Part shown: positions 54,206 to 64,000 of the stretch, in pieces
How the letters are laid out: each line of letters begins with the position of its first letter
Numbering within the stretch: position 1 is the first letter of the stretch
Origin: Thermohalobaculum sp965247385
GTDB taxonomy: Bacteria > Pseudomonadota > Alphaproteobacteria > Rhodobacterales > Rhodobacteraceae
DNA length: 64,000 nt
NCBI GenBank assembly: GCA_965247385.1
Contig: CBDFHG010000002.1
Location: forward strand, 620,001-684,000
Direction of reading: 5' to 3'
Notes under the pieces: model-generated
What the model saw: the letters and a program-made list of their open reading frames with translations, nothing else
What the model was told of the DNA's origin: nothing
The model's database searches: none
Program-made: the position numbers and the translations under genes

Positions 54206-55006
54206 ATGAGCACACATCGCGGCTTCGCCATTCCGATTGGCGGCGCAGAGAAGAAGATCAGGCACGCGACGGTCCTGCGGCGCTTCGTCGAGTTATGCGG
54301 TGGGGCATCGGCGCGGATCGCAGTTATTCCGACGGCCTCGAAGCTCGACGATACCGGTGAGATCTATCACCACGCATTTGCTACCGGCGGCGCGGGACAT
54401 GTCGATATTCTCCACATCAAGGAACGGGCCGACGCGATGCGCCCCGCAGCGGTCGCAGCCCTCGAGGCGGCGACCGGAATCTTCATGACTGGTGGCGACC
54501 AGTTGCGCCTGTCGACCATCCTCGGCGGGACCGAGGTGGCAAGCGCCATCCGCCGGGCCAACGCGGCGGGGGTTCATGTCGCAGGCACCTCCGCCGGCGC
54601 TGCCTTCATCAGTGAGCACATGCTCTGCTATGGCAAGAGCGGCCCGACGCCCCGGATGGGGATGACGACGCTGGCGCAGGGGCTTGGCCTGACCCGGCTT
54701 GCGATCGTCGACCAGCATTTCCGCGAGCGCGACCGGATCGGGCGGCTGATGGCGGCGCTGTCCTTCAACCCCTCGCTGATCGGGCTCGGGGTCGACGAGG
54801 ACACAGCGGCCTTCATCAATGGCGATGATGTACTGGAAGTGGTTGGCAGTGGCGGTGTTACCGTGGTCGATACGTCGGAGGTGACCCACAACTCGATGGC
54901 CGCAGCGCGCAAGGGTGGCGCGATCGGGTTTTTCGGGCTCAAGCTGAATGTTCTGGTCAGTGGCGACCGGTTCGATTTGCATCGGCGTATTCCGGTGCTA
55001 GGCTGA
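54206..55006 (+). CDS. cphB: Cyanophycinase
   Basis: A serine exopeptidase that cuts cyanophycin into beta-Asp-Arg dipeptides. The 266-residue protein fits the cytoplasmic form. The nucleophile is Ser129 in AGTSAGAAFISEHM. Upstream is the family block GIFMTGGDQLRLSTILGGTE, and QHFRERDRIGRLMAALSFNP and GLGVDEDTAAFI follow. It is the first gene of a three-gene cluster on the plus strand, 55 bases before cphA, so breakdown and synthesis of the polymer are encoded together. Confidence 0.95.
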   Translation: MSTHRGFAIPIGGAEKKIRHATVLRRFVELCGGASARIAVIPTASKLDDTGEIYHHAFATGGAGHVDILHIKERADAMRPAAVAALEAATGIFMTGGDQLRLSTILGGTEVASAIRRANAAGVHVAGTSAGAAFISEHMLCYGKSGPTPRMGMTTLAQGLGLTRLAIVDQHFRERDRIGRLMAALSFNPSLIGLGVDEDTAAFINGDDVLEVVGSGGVTVVDTSEVTHNSMAAARKGGAIGFFGLKLNVLVSGDRFDLHRRIPVLG

Positions 55007-55061
55007 TCGGCGTGGCGCCGGACAGTGATCGACGCGGTGTGAATATAAACAGGGAGCGATC

Positions 55062-57932
55062 ATGAAGATTCTCGAAACATCGGTGTTTCGCGGCCCGAAC
55101 ATCTACGCGTTGTTCCCGGTCATCCGTCATGTCGTCGATCTGGGTGAACTGGAGAAATGGCCATCGGCCAAGCTCGGCGAGGCATTTGTCGATGGGCTTC
55201 TCGAAGCGTTGCCGGGTTTGCACGAACATGGTTGCTCGTATCGCGAACCCGGGGGCTTCGTGCGCCGCCTGCGCGAGGACGAGGGCACCTGGCTGGGCCA
55301 CGTCTGGGAGCACATGGCGATCGAGTTGCAGAACGTCGCTGGTGCCGACGTGACCTTCGGCAAGACCCGCGGCGCGGGCGCGCCGGGTGTCTACAACATG
55401 ATCTATGAGTTCGAGCAGGAGGATGTCGGGTTGCGTGCGGCCGAGCTGGCGATCGACCTGATCCGCCACCTGCTGCCCGCCGATCTGGTGACCGGTGACC
55501 CGGTGGCCGAGGACAACCGGCGCGATGACTTCGATTTCGACGCCGAGCGCGATGCCTTCATCAAGTTCGCACAACGCCGCGCGCTCGGCCCCAGCACCGC
55601 CTCTCTGGTCAAGGCAGCCCGGGCCCGCGACATCCCCTGGCTGCGGCTGAACGAGCAAAGCCTGATCCAGCTTGGCCATGGCAGAAACCAGCAGAGGATC
55701 CAGGCGACCATCACCTCGGAGACCCGCTACATCGCGGTCGAGCTGGCCTCGGACAAGGAGGAAACCAACAAGATCCTCGCCGATCTCGGCCTGCCGCTGC
55801 CGAAGCAGCGCCTGGTCTACAAAGAGGAAGAAGCCGCCCGCGCAGCACGGCGCATGGGTTTTCCCGTCGTTGTCAAGCCGTTGAACGGCAACCATGGGCG
55901 CGGCATTACCGTCGGCCTGACCGACGAAGCAGGTGTCGCGGCAGCCTATGGAGTCGCCAGGGACGACAATAAGGGCGGTGGGCGCGGCGTGTTGATCGAA
56001 GCCTTCATCCAGGGTTTCGATCACCGGATGCTGGTGGTGGGCGGCAAGCTGGTTGCGGTTTCGAAGCGGGTTCCCGGACGGGTAATCGGCGACGGCGTCA
56101 AGACGATTGCCGCGCTGATCGAAGAAGTGAACAGCGATCCTCGCCGTGGGCTCGGGCACGAGAAGGTGCTCACCCGCATCGAGATCGACCGCCAGGCGCT
56201 GCGCATGATGGAAAAGGCCGGTTACGACAAGACCAGCATCCCGCCGGCGGGCGAATCCGTCTATCTGCGCTCGACGGCGAATATTTCGACCGGCGGCACG
56301 GCGATCGACGTGACCGACCTCGTGCATCCCGACAACCGCGAGATGGCGGTGCGCGCGGTGCTGGCGATCGGCCTTGATGTCGGCGGCGTCGATTTCCTGT
56401 GCTCCGACATCTCGCGCTCCTACAAGGAGACTGGCGCTGCAATCTGCGAAGTGAACGCCGCTCCCGGCTTCCGGATGCACGTGGCCCCCAGCGAGGGGAC
56501 GCCCCGCAATGTAGCCGATCCGGTGATGGACATGCTGTTCCCGCCGGGCTCGCCCAGCCGGATTCCAATTGCCTCGATCACCGGGACCAACGGCAAGACG
56601 ACCACAGCTCGGATGGTATCGCATATCCTGAAGCTCAGCGGCATGACCGTCGGTATGGCGACCACGGACGGGGTCTATATCGACGGCAATCTCAGCGTAA
56701 AGGGCGACCTGACCGGGCCGGCGGCCGCTCAGATGGTGCTGCGTGATCCCACGGTGGACGTCGCGGTGCTGGAGACCGCGCGCGGCGGCCTGCTACGGCG
56801 CGGGATGGGGTATGAGCGCTGCGACGTCGGGGCGGTGCTGAACGTCGCCGCCGACCACCTCGGGCTGAAAGGGGTCGATACGCTGCAGGACATGGCCAAG
56901 GTCAAGCGCATCGTCGTCGAGGTTGCGCGGGACGATGCTGTGCTGAACGCCGACGACGAATTGTGCCTGCAAATGGCGGCGCACACCAAGGCCAAGAACC
57001 TCAGCTATGTCACCATGAACGCCGGACATCCGTTGGTGCGCGAGCACGTGCGCACAGGCGGGCGCGCCGTGGTGCTGGAGCAGGGGCTGGCCGGCCAGAT
57101 GATCACGATCTACGACAACAAGGCCCATATTCCGCTGATCTGGACCCATCTGATCCCAGCGACCCTGGAAGGGCGCGCCACCCACAACGTGCAAAACGCG
57201 CTGTTCGCGGCCGCGATCTGCTATGGCATGGGCAAGGGGCTGGAGGATATCCGCCAGGGCCTGCGGACCTTCAACACCTCGTTCTTCCAGGCACCCGGCA
57301 GGATGAACGTGTTCGACGAGCATCCGTTCCGGGTGATCCTCGATTACGGCCACAACCCGGCGGCGATCGAGGCGATGACCAAGCTGGTGCAGCAACTCGA
57401 TCCCGACGGCAAGCGGATCTGCGTCGTGACATTGCCCGGCGACCGACGGGATGAGGATATCGCCGAGGTCGCCCGCATCACCGCCGGTGGTTTCGACCAT
57501 TATATCCTGCGCCGCGACGACAACCCGCGTGGCCGCGGCGATGACGAGGTTCCGCAATTGCTGCGCACGGCGCTGATTGCCAATGGCGTCGCGGATGCGG
57601 CAATCGACGTCATCCCTTCGGAGCAGAAGGCGGTTGATGCCGCGCTCAATATGGCTGGGCCGGGCGATCTGGTGCTGATCTTCGGCGACCAGATCGAGCG
57701 GTCTTGGAAGCAGATCATCTACTTCAACCGCGAGGAGCCGGAAAAACCGGTGCCCGCCGAAACCACAACACCGGAGGCGCCGTCAGAGCCGCTTCAAGAC
57801 GACCCGTTGGCCACGGCAACGGCAGTGCCGGACGCGCCGGATGTTCCGGAATCTCTGTTGCTGGGCGGCATCCGGATGGTCCGGGACTCGCGCGGTGTGC
57901 GGGTCGAGGCCGAGCCTGAAGAGTCCGACTGA
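55062..57932 (+). CDS. cphA: Cyanophycin synthetase
   Basis: Builds cyanophycin, a polyaspartate with arginine on each side chain, as an insoluble nitrogen store. Of 956 residues, about 1-220 are the N domain (IRHVVDLGELEKWPSAKLGE, ending RLNEQSLIQLGHGRNQQRIQ). About 221-490 are an ATP-grasp domain (FPVVVKPLNGNHGRGITVGL) that adds Asp to the backbone. From about 500 on is a Mur-ligase domain with the P-loop GTNGKTTT at 508-515 that adds Arg. The C-terminal 60 residues are a Pro/Glu-rich extension not usual in shorter family members. A GGGAG site precedes the ATG. It is followed after 53 bases by a shorter paralogue. Confidence 0.95.
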   Translation: MKILETSVFRGPNIYALFPVIRHVVDLGELEKWPSAKLGEAFVDGLLEALPGLHEHGCSYREPGGFVRRLREDEGTWLGHVWEHMAIELQNVAGADVTFGKTRGAGAPGVYNMIYEFEQEDVGLRAAELAIDLIRHLLPADLVTGDPVAEDNRRDDFDFDAERDAFIKFAQRRALGPSTASLVKAARARDIPWLRLNEQSLIQLGHGRNQQRIQATITSETRYIAVELASDKEETNKILADLGLPLPKQRLVYKEEEAARAARRMGFPVVVKPLNGNHGRGITVGLTDEAGVAAAYGVARDDNKGGGRGVLIEAFIQGFDHRMLVVGGKLVAVSKRVPGRVIGDGVKTIAALIEEVNSDPRRGLGHEKVLTRIEIDRQALRMMEKAGYDKTSIPPAGESVYLRSTANISTGGTAIDVTDLVHPDNREMAVRAVLAIGLDVGGVDFLCSDISRSYKETGAAICEVNAAPGFRMHVAPSEGTPRNVADPVMDMLFPPGSPSRIPIASITGTNGKTTTARMVSHILKLSGMTVGMATTDGVYIDGNLSVKGDLTGPAAAQMVLRDPTVDVAVLETARGGLLRRGMGYERCDVGAVLNVAADHLGLKGVDTLQDMAKVKRIVVEVARDDAVLNADDELCLQMAAHTKAKNLSYVTMNAGHPLVREHVRTGGRAVVLEQGLAGQMITIYDNKAHIPLIWTHLIPATLEGRATHNVQNALFAAAICYGMGKGLEDIRQGLRTFNTSFFQAPGRMNVFDEHPFRVILDYGHNPAAIEAMTKLVQQLDPDGKRICVVTLPGDRRDEDIAEVARITAGGFDHYILRRDDNPRGRGDDEVPQLLRTALIANGVADAAIDVIPSEQKAVDAALNMAGPGDLVLIFGDQIERSWKQIIYFNREEPEKPVPAETTTPEAPSEPLQDDPLATATAVPDAPDVPESLLLGGIRMVRDSRGVRVEAEPEESD

Positions 57933-57985
57933 ATTGGTGCCCGCGGATTGACGGATCACCGCCCGGAGTGAAGTTGGGGGCAGGT

Positions 57986-59710
57986 ATGCGATTGACCGAT
58001 GTTCGCCGACTGACCGGCGCAAGTCTGGCCCTCGACCATCCCGGAGCCGTTGGTGAGGTTGTCGATCTGCGGGAGGCCGTTTCGGGGCCGGTTCTGACGC
58101 TCTGGCGCCGTTGCGCGCGCAGTCTGCTGGATGCGGTCGGCTGGGGGGCCGAGAGCATTGCCATACGGCCCTACCCCGGCGGCGCCAGCCTCGCTGTCAC
58201 CGCCCCGATCGACGGCCTCTACGCGGCAACCGACCTGATCGAGCGTGCCTGGGACATGACCCAGGCGATATTCGATGGCGGCATGGTCGATCGGACCAAA
58301 ATCGTTGCGGACCTGACACGCAGTATAAACAGCAACGCTGATTCGAAGGTCATCGCGCTGGCCATGGCGGCGCAGGATCGCGGGATCACGTTCCTTGTGG
58401 GCGAAGATCAGGTCTCCATCGGTCTCGGTGCGCGGGGCCGGCTCTGGCCGGATAGCGCAATACCGGCCCCCGAAGCGGTTGATTGGGACGCGCTGGGCGA
58501 CATTCCGGTGGCGATGGTCACCGGCACCAATGGCAAATCCACGACCGTGCGTCTGACCGCGGCCATTGTGGCGGCTGCGGGCCGCATTGCCGGGCAGTCT
58601 TCGAGCGATTGGGTCCGGGTCGGCAACGAAATTCTCGATACCGGTGACTACTCCGGGCCAAGCGGTGCGCGCCAGGCTGCGCGCGACCCGCGTACCGAGA
58701 TTGCGATCATCGAGACCGCCCGCGGCGGCCTGATGCGGCGCGGCCTGGCGCTTCCACATGCCGATGTCTGCCTGATCACCAACGTCGCCGCCGATCACTT
58801 GGGCGATTACGGTATTGTCGACGTCCCGACCCTGGCGGACGCGAAATTCCTCATCGCCAGCGCGCTCAGGCCCGGCGGGCTGATGGTTCTGAACGTCGAT
58901 GACCCCGAACTGGTCAAGCGTGGGGCGCGGCATGATGGAGAAATCGCCTGGATCAGTCTGGAACCTGATAGCCACGGCCTCGACGCCTGGTTCTCGGCGG
59001 GCGGGCGGGCCGCATTCCTCCGCGACGGCTCGCTGACCCTGGCCCGTGATGGCAAAACCATCCCGGTGCTGGAGGTCGGTGCCTTTCCGCTCGGCATGAA
59101 CGGTGCCGCACGGTTCAATATCGCCAATGCGTTGGGCGCGATCTGCATCGCCGACGCTCTCGGATTGCCGGTCGAGGCAATGCGGGGCGGTCTGGCGGGG
59201 TTCACCGGTTCGGCTGACGAAAACCCCGGCCGGGGAAATTTCATCGAGCTCGGCGGGGTGACCGCCGTGGTCGATTTCGCCCACAACCCGCACGGCGTCG
59301 CCGCGTTTCTCGGGGCGCTCGCAACGCTCCCGGTCAACCGGCGCGCGGTTCTGGTTGGCCAGGCCGGAGATCGCAGCGACGCCGACACCGCCGAGTTGGC
59401 GCGCGTCGTCTGGGAGGCGGGGCCGGATCTGGTGGTGGTCAAGGAGCTTCCGCACAAGCTGCGTGGCCGCAAGCTGGGGGAATTGCCGGCCGTCATCGAG
59501 GCGGAACTGCGCCGCCTCGGCGCGCCGGACGAGGCCATCGTGCGGACCGGCAACGAGATCGAGGCAACCCGCCATGCGTTGGAGTGGGCGCAGCCTGGCG
59601 ACATGCTCGTCCTGCTGATCCACGAGGATCGTGGCCCCGTGATGGAATTGCTGGAGCGCCTGCAACAGCGTTCTTGGCAACCGGGCCAGCCGTTGGACGT
59701 CCCAGCTTAG
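57986..59710 (+). CDS. CphA-like Mur ligase without ATP-grasp domain
   Basis: A 574-residue protein from the ATG at 57986 (after GGGGGCAGG; a GTG 18 bases earlier is possible). Its N-terminal 160 residues parallel the CphA N domain and close with EDQVSIGLGARGRLW, which aligns with NEQSLIQLGHGRNQQRI of the neighbouring CphA. In CphA the ATP-grasp domain comes next. Here the sequence goes almost at once to a Mur-ligase P-loop (VTGTNGKSTTVRLT, Gly at about residue 180), followed by ETARGGLMRRGLALPHADVC, LITNVAADHLGDYG and VVDFAHNPHGVAAFLGALAT. It should therefore be able to add an amino acid to a carboxyl side chain but not to extend a backbone. Its role is unknown; a part in cyanophycin make-up or recycling is inferred from context. 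Confidence 0.85.
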   Translation: MRLTDVRRLTGASLALDHPGAVGEVVDLREAVSGPVLTLWRRCARSLLDAVGWGAESIAIRPYPGGASLAVTAPIDGLYAATDLIERAWDMTQAIFDGGMVDRTKIVADLTRSINSNADSKVIALAMAAQDRGITFLVGEDQVSIGLGARGRLWPDSAIPAPEAVDWDALGDIPVAMVTGTNGKSTTVRLTAAIVAAAGRIAGQSSSDWVRVGNEILDTGDYSGPSGARQAARDPRTEIAIIETARGGLMRRGLALPHADVCLITNVAADHLGDYGIVDVPTLADAKFLIASALRPGGLMVLNVDDPELVKRGARHDGEIAWISLEPDSHGLDAWFSAGGRAAFLRDGSLTLARDGKTIPVLEVGAFPLGMNGAARFNIANALGAICIADALGLPVEAMRGGLAGFTGSADENPGRGNFIELGGVTAVVDFAHNPHGVAAFLGALATLPVNRRAVLVGQAGDRSDADTAELARVVWEAGPDLVVVKELPHKLRGRKLGELPAVIEAELRRLGAPDEAIVRTGNEIEATRHALEWAQPGDMLVLLIHEDRGPVMELLERLQQRSWQPGQPLDVPA

Positions 59711-59728
59711 AGCTGATCTATCGCGAAA

Positions 59729-61315
59729 TCAGTTCCGGGGATCCCCTCTACCTTCCTGTACGGGTTCGGCATTTTCCGTTTGCACCCGCATCCACGCGCC
59801 CAGTGCGTCGCGTTGGTCGTTGCTCAGTCGCAGGCCCAGCTTGGTGCGGCGCCACAGAATGTCGTCGGCGGCGCGCGCCCATTCGTGGGTGATCAGCCAG
59901 CGGACCTCGCGCTCGGTGAGGTTCCAGCCAAAGCACTGGCCCAGGTCACCCAGGCAAGCGGCATCGCCCAGAACTTCGCCCGCCTCGGTGCCATAGGCGC
60001 GCACCAAGCGCCGCGCGAATCCGGCATCGAGGAAGGAATAGTCCGCGCGCAGTTCTCCGATCAGCGCCTCGACCCCGTCCACCGGGAAATCGCCGCCAGG
60101 CAGAGATACACCTGCGGTCCAGGCCCCGCCCATCCGCGGAAAGAACGGCACCAGTTTGGCCAACCCTGCTTCGGCCAGCCGCCGGTAGGTGGTTATTTTA
60201 CCCCCGAAGATGTTGAGCAACGGCGCGGTTCCATCCCGGTCCACCACCTTCAGCACATAGTCCCGGGTCGCTTGCGTCGCCGATGAAGCGCCATCGTCAT
60301 AAAGCGGACGCACTCCGGAATAGCTCCAGACGACATCTTCGGCTGTGACCGGTTCTCGGAAATACGCGCTCGCTGCCTGGCACAGATAGGCGGCTTCCTG
60401 CGGTGCGCAGACCGCCTCTCCAGGGTCGCCGTCATGGTCGCTCTCGGTCGTGCCGATCAGGGTGAAGTCGGTCTCGTAGGGGATGGCGAAGATGACGCGG
60501 CCATCGGATTGCTGGAAGATATATGGCCGGTCATGGTCGAACAGTTTGCGGGTGACGATATGGCTGCCGCGCACCAGGCGGATGCGATCGGGCGTATCTT
60601 CCCGCACCCGGTCGCGGATCACTTCTCCGACCCAGGGCCCGCCCGCATTGATCAACGCGCGGGCGCGCGCCGTCCACGCCGTACCGGTCTCCACATCGCG
60701 CAACTCGACCTGCCAGTGGCTGCCCTGACGCGAAGCGGCCTCGCATCGGGTCCGGGTCAGCACCTCGGCACCACGGGCGGCGGCATCGCGCGCGTTCAAC
60801 ACCACCAGCCGCGAATCCTCGATCCAGCAGTCGGAATATTCGAATCCCTTGCGAAAGCCGTCCTTCAGTGGTGCCCCCGCCGGGTCCGCGGTCAGGTCCA
60901 GCGTCTTGGTCGGCGGCAAAATCTTGCGTCCGCCCAGATGGTCGTAGATGAACAGCCCCAGCCGCAGCAGCCAGGTTGGGCGCTGGCCCTTGTGGTGGGG
61001 CAGGATAAAACGCAGCGGCCACGAGATATGCGGCATCGCGCGCAACAGCACCTCGCGCTCGATCAGCGCCTCGCGCACCAGCCGGAACTCGTAGAACTCC
61101 AGATAACGCAGCCCCCCGTGGAACAGCTTGGTCGAGGCCGACGAGGTTGCCTGCGCCAGGTCGCCCTGTTCGCACAGCAGGACCGAGAGGCCGCGCCCGG
61201 CGGCATCGCGGGCGATGCCGCAACCATTGACACCCCCACCGATGACGGCGAGATCGAAGGTTGCGCCGGACTGGATCGGGCCGGGCTGGGTCGGAAGTCG
61301 CCGGGGGTCATTCAT
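59729..61315 (-). CDS. glpD: Aerobic glycerol-3-phosphate dehydrogenase
   Basis: A membrane-associated FAD enzyme that oxidises glycerol-3-phosphate to dihydroxyacetone phosphate and passes electrons to quinone. The 528-residue protein begins with the FAD motif DLAVIGGGVNGCGIARDAAG, then SSASTKLFHGGLRYLEFYEF, KGQRPTWLLRLGLFIYDHLG and the GVRPLYDDG region. The ATG at 61315 overlaps the stop of the upstream regulator gene by eight bases (ATGAATGA), so the two are translationally linked. It is convergent with the cyanophycin cluster. Confidence 0.95.
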   Translation of the reverse strand: MNDPRRLPTQPGPIQSGATFDLAVIGGGVNGCGIARDAAGRGLSVLLCEQGDLAQATSSASTKLFHGGLRYLEFYEFRLVREALIEREVLLRAMPHISWPLRFILPHHKGQRPTWLLRLGLFIYDHLGGRKILPPTKTLDLTADPAGAPLKDGFRKGFEYSDCWIEDSRLVVLNARDAAARGAEVLTRTRCEAASRQGSHWQVELRDVETGTAWTARARALINAGGPWVGEVIRDRVREDTPDRIRLVRGSHIVTRKLFDHDRPYIFQQSDGRVIFAIPYETDFTLIGTTESDHDGDPGEAVCAPQEAAYLCQAASAYFREPVTAEDVVWSYSGVRPLYDDGASSATQATRDYVLKVVDRDGTAPLLNIFGGKITTYRRLAEAGLAKLVPFFPRMGGAWTAGVSLPGGDFPVDGVEALIGELRADYSFLDAGFARRLVRAYGTEAGEVLGDAACLGDLGQCFGWNLTEREVRWLITHEWARAADDILWRRTKLGLRLSNDQRDALGAWMRVQTENAEPVQEGRGDPRN

Positions 61316-62120
61316 GTTCGTTGTCCGGCGAACGAGAAGCCCCTCCCCCCGCCACCACGACCTCGACCTCGTGGACGGTGCAGGCCTCCATGAACCGCGC
61401 CGGCGGCGGACGGTCGGTGACGAACATGTCGATCTGCGACAGATCGCAGATACGCACCGGCGCCGAGCGTTCGAATTTCTGGTGGTCGGCGACCAGGATC
61501 GTGCGCCGCGCATTGGCGATGATCGCGCGCGCTACCAGAACCTCGCGGTAGTCGTAATCCAGAATCGCGCCATCCTCGTCCAGTGACGAGGCACCAATCA
61601 CCGCGCAGTCGACCCGGAACTGCCGGATGAACTCGACCGCGGCCTCGCCGACGATGCCGCCATCGGATTGGCGCACCACCCCTCCGGCCAAGATCAGCTC
61701 CTTCGCAGGGGATCCATTGAGAATGTTTATCACATTGATATTGTTGCTAATCAGAACAAGATCACGGTGATTATACAGCGCCCGGGCGACTTGCTCGGTG
61801 GTGGTCCCGATATTGACGATCAGCGAGCTGTTATCCGGTATCTGCGCCGCCGCCGCCGCACCAATCCGCGTCTTTTCGCCGACGAACAGGTGGCGCCGGT
61901 CCTCGTAACCCACATTCGAGATACTGTTGGCCGGCATCGCGCCGCCATGCACCCGCGCCAGCAGTCCGCGATGGCAAAGCTCGTTCAAATCGCGGCGAAT
62001 CGTCTGCGGCGTCACCGCGAAGAACGCCGCCAGGCCGTCGACCAAAACCCGCCCATCCTTGCGCGCCGCGGCCAGAATGTCGTTCTGGCGGTCCGAGATG
62101 CTTACGTTCCGAGCACACAT
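61308..62120 (-). CDS. glpR: DeoR/GlpR-family repressor
   Basis: A 270-residue regulator with an N-terminal DeoR helix-turn-helix (ISDRQNDILAAARKDGRVLV, FFAVTPQTIRRDLNELCHRG) and a sugar-phosphate-sensing domain (DNSSLIVNIGTTTEQVARAL, IGASSLDEDGAILDYDYREV). In this position it should repress the glycerol genes and release them on binding glycerol-3-phosphate. I chose the ATG at 62120, preceded by GGAAA; starts at 62132 and 62171 are also in frame. It is divergent from the binding-protein gene at 62292, so one operator region may serve both sides. Confidence 0.88.
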   Translation of the reverse strand: MCARNVSISDRQNDILAAARKDGRVLVDGLAAFFAVTPQTIRRDLNELCHRGLLARVHGGAMPANSISNVGYEDRRHLFVGEKTRIGAAAAAQIPDNSSLIVNIGTTTEQVARALYNHRDLVLISNNINVINILNGSPAKELILAGGVVRQSDGGIVGEAAVEFIRQFRVDCAVIGASSLDEDGAILDYDYREVLVARAIIANARRTILVADHQKFERSAPVRICDLSQIDMFVTDRPPPARFMEACTVHEVEVVVAGGGASRSPDNEHE

Positions 62121-62291
62121 GCCGATTTCCATCCAGCCCAATTTTCTGTCAGCCCGAGCCCGCTCAGTCACGGCGCCTTCCCGGGAGCGATCTCCCGCAT
62201 TTTAGATATCTTCACTTGACGCGCAAGTGACTTTCGTTTGAACATCTCGGCCACGCGAACGAAATCGATTCAAAACAAAGGGAGGCTGAAG

Positions 62292-64000
<1,709 letters not shown>

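Noticed and set aside
53802..54215. A 137-codon frame on the minus strand between phnD and cphB
   Set aside because: The composition is that of a chance frame, it overlaps the cphB start, and no ribosome binding site or family resemblance is visible.

Overview
The window looks like chromosomal DNA of a high-GC alphaproteobacterium, probably Rhodobacterales or Rhodospirillales. Supporting signs are a SAM-II riboswitch upstream of metZ, a DUF2125 protein, a class I PHA synthase, EutB/EutC-type ectoine catabolism genes, a B12-dependent ribonucleotide reductase and the trace of an aminotransferase-hom gene order. No tRNA, rRNA, CRISPR array or intact prophage was recognised.

Layout. 0-8.4 kb: homoserine dehydrogenase (cut by the window edge) behind what looks like the deletion scar of an aminotransferase gene, a lipoprotein, phaC, an intact IS1595-type element with an 8-bp target duplication, a LysR/azoreductase pair, folE, and metZ with its riboswitch. 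8.5-15.4 kb: an ISAs1 remnant, then an operon (read on the minus strand) of a peptide-type substrate-binding protein, two permeases, a DUF1028 protein and a gamma-glutamyltransferase, with no ATPase genes. 15.7-20 kb: DUF2125, ChaC-like cyclotransferase, a LysM/solute-binding pseudogene broken by one TAG, and an NfeD/SPFH pair. 20-36 kb: a mobile-element zone with a frameshifted FecR-domain gene, a reverse-transcriptase remnant, two independently frameshifted IS1182 copies, a truncated and an intact IS66 element, a truncated and an apparently complete ISNCY-like element, a RelE/HigA-type toxin-antitoxin pair, and a large autotransporter gene with a 30-G run just upstream of its start. 36-42 kb: a TPR pseudogene with an in-frame TGA, nrdJ, and a secreted beta-helix gene split inside its signal peptide by an ISBst12-like element. 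42-48 kb: eutB-eutC with a eutA remnant, an IS256 fragment, an orphan peptide-binding protein and a recombinase remnant. 48-54 kb: a phosphonate block (phnD-phnC-phnE-phnE, LysR, phosphonate-associated alcohol dehydrogenase). 54-60 kb: a cyanophycin cluster (cphB-cphA plus a shorter paralogue that looks like CphA without its ATP-grasp domain). 60-64 kb: glycerol genes (glpR-glpD, divergent substrate-binding protein).

Physiology suggested: storage of carbon as PHA and of nitrogen as cyanophycin, uptake of peptides, phosphonates and glycerol, and (now damaged) use of ectoine. The many insertion sequences together with fresh single-base lesions in otherwise well-conserved genes point to a genome in an early phase of erosion, as in bottlenecked or host-associated lineages. 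That lifestyle is an inference, and some lesions could be assembly errors.
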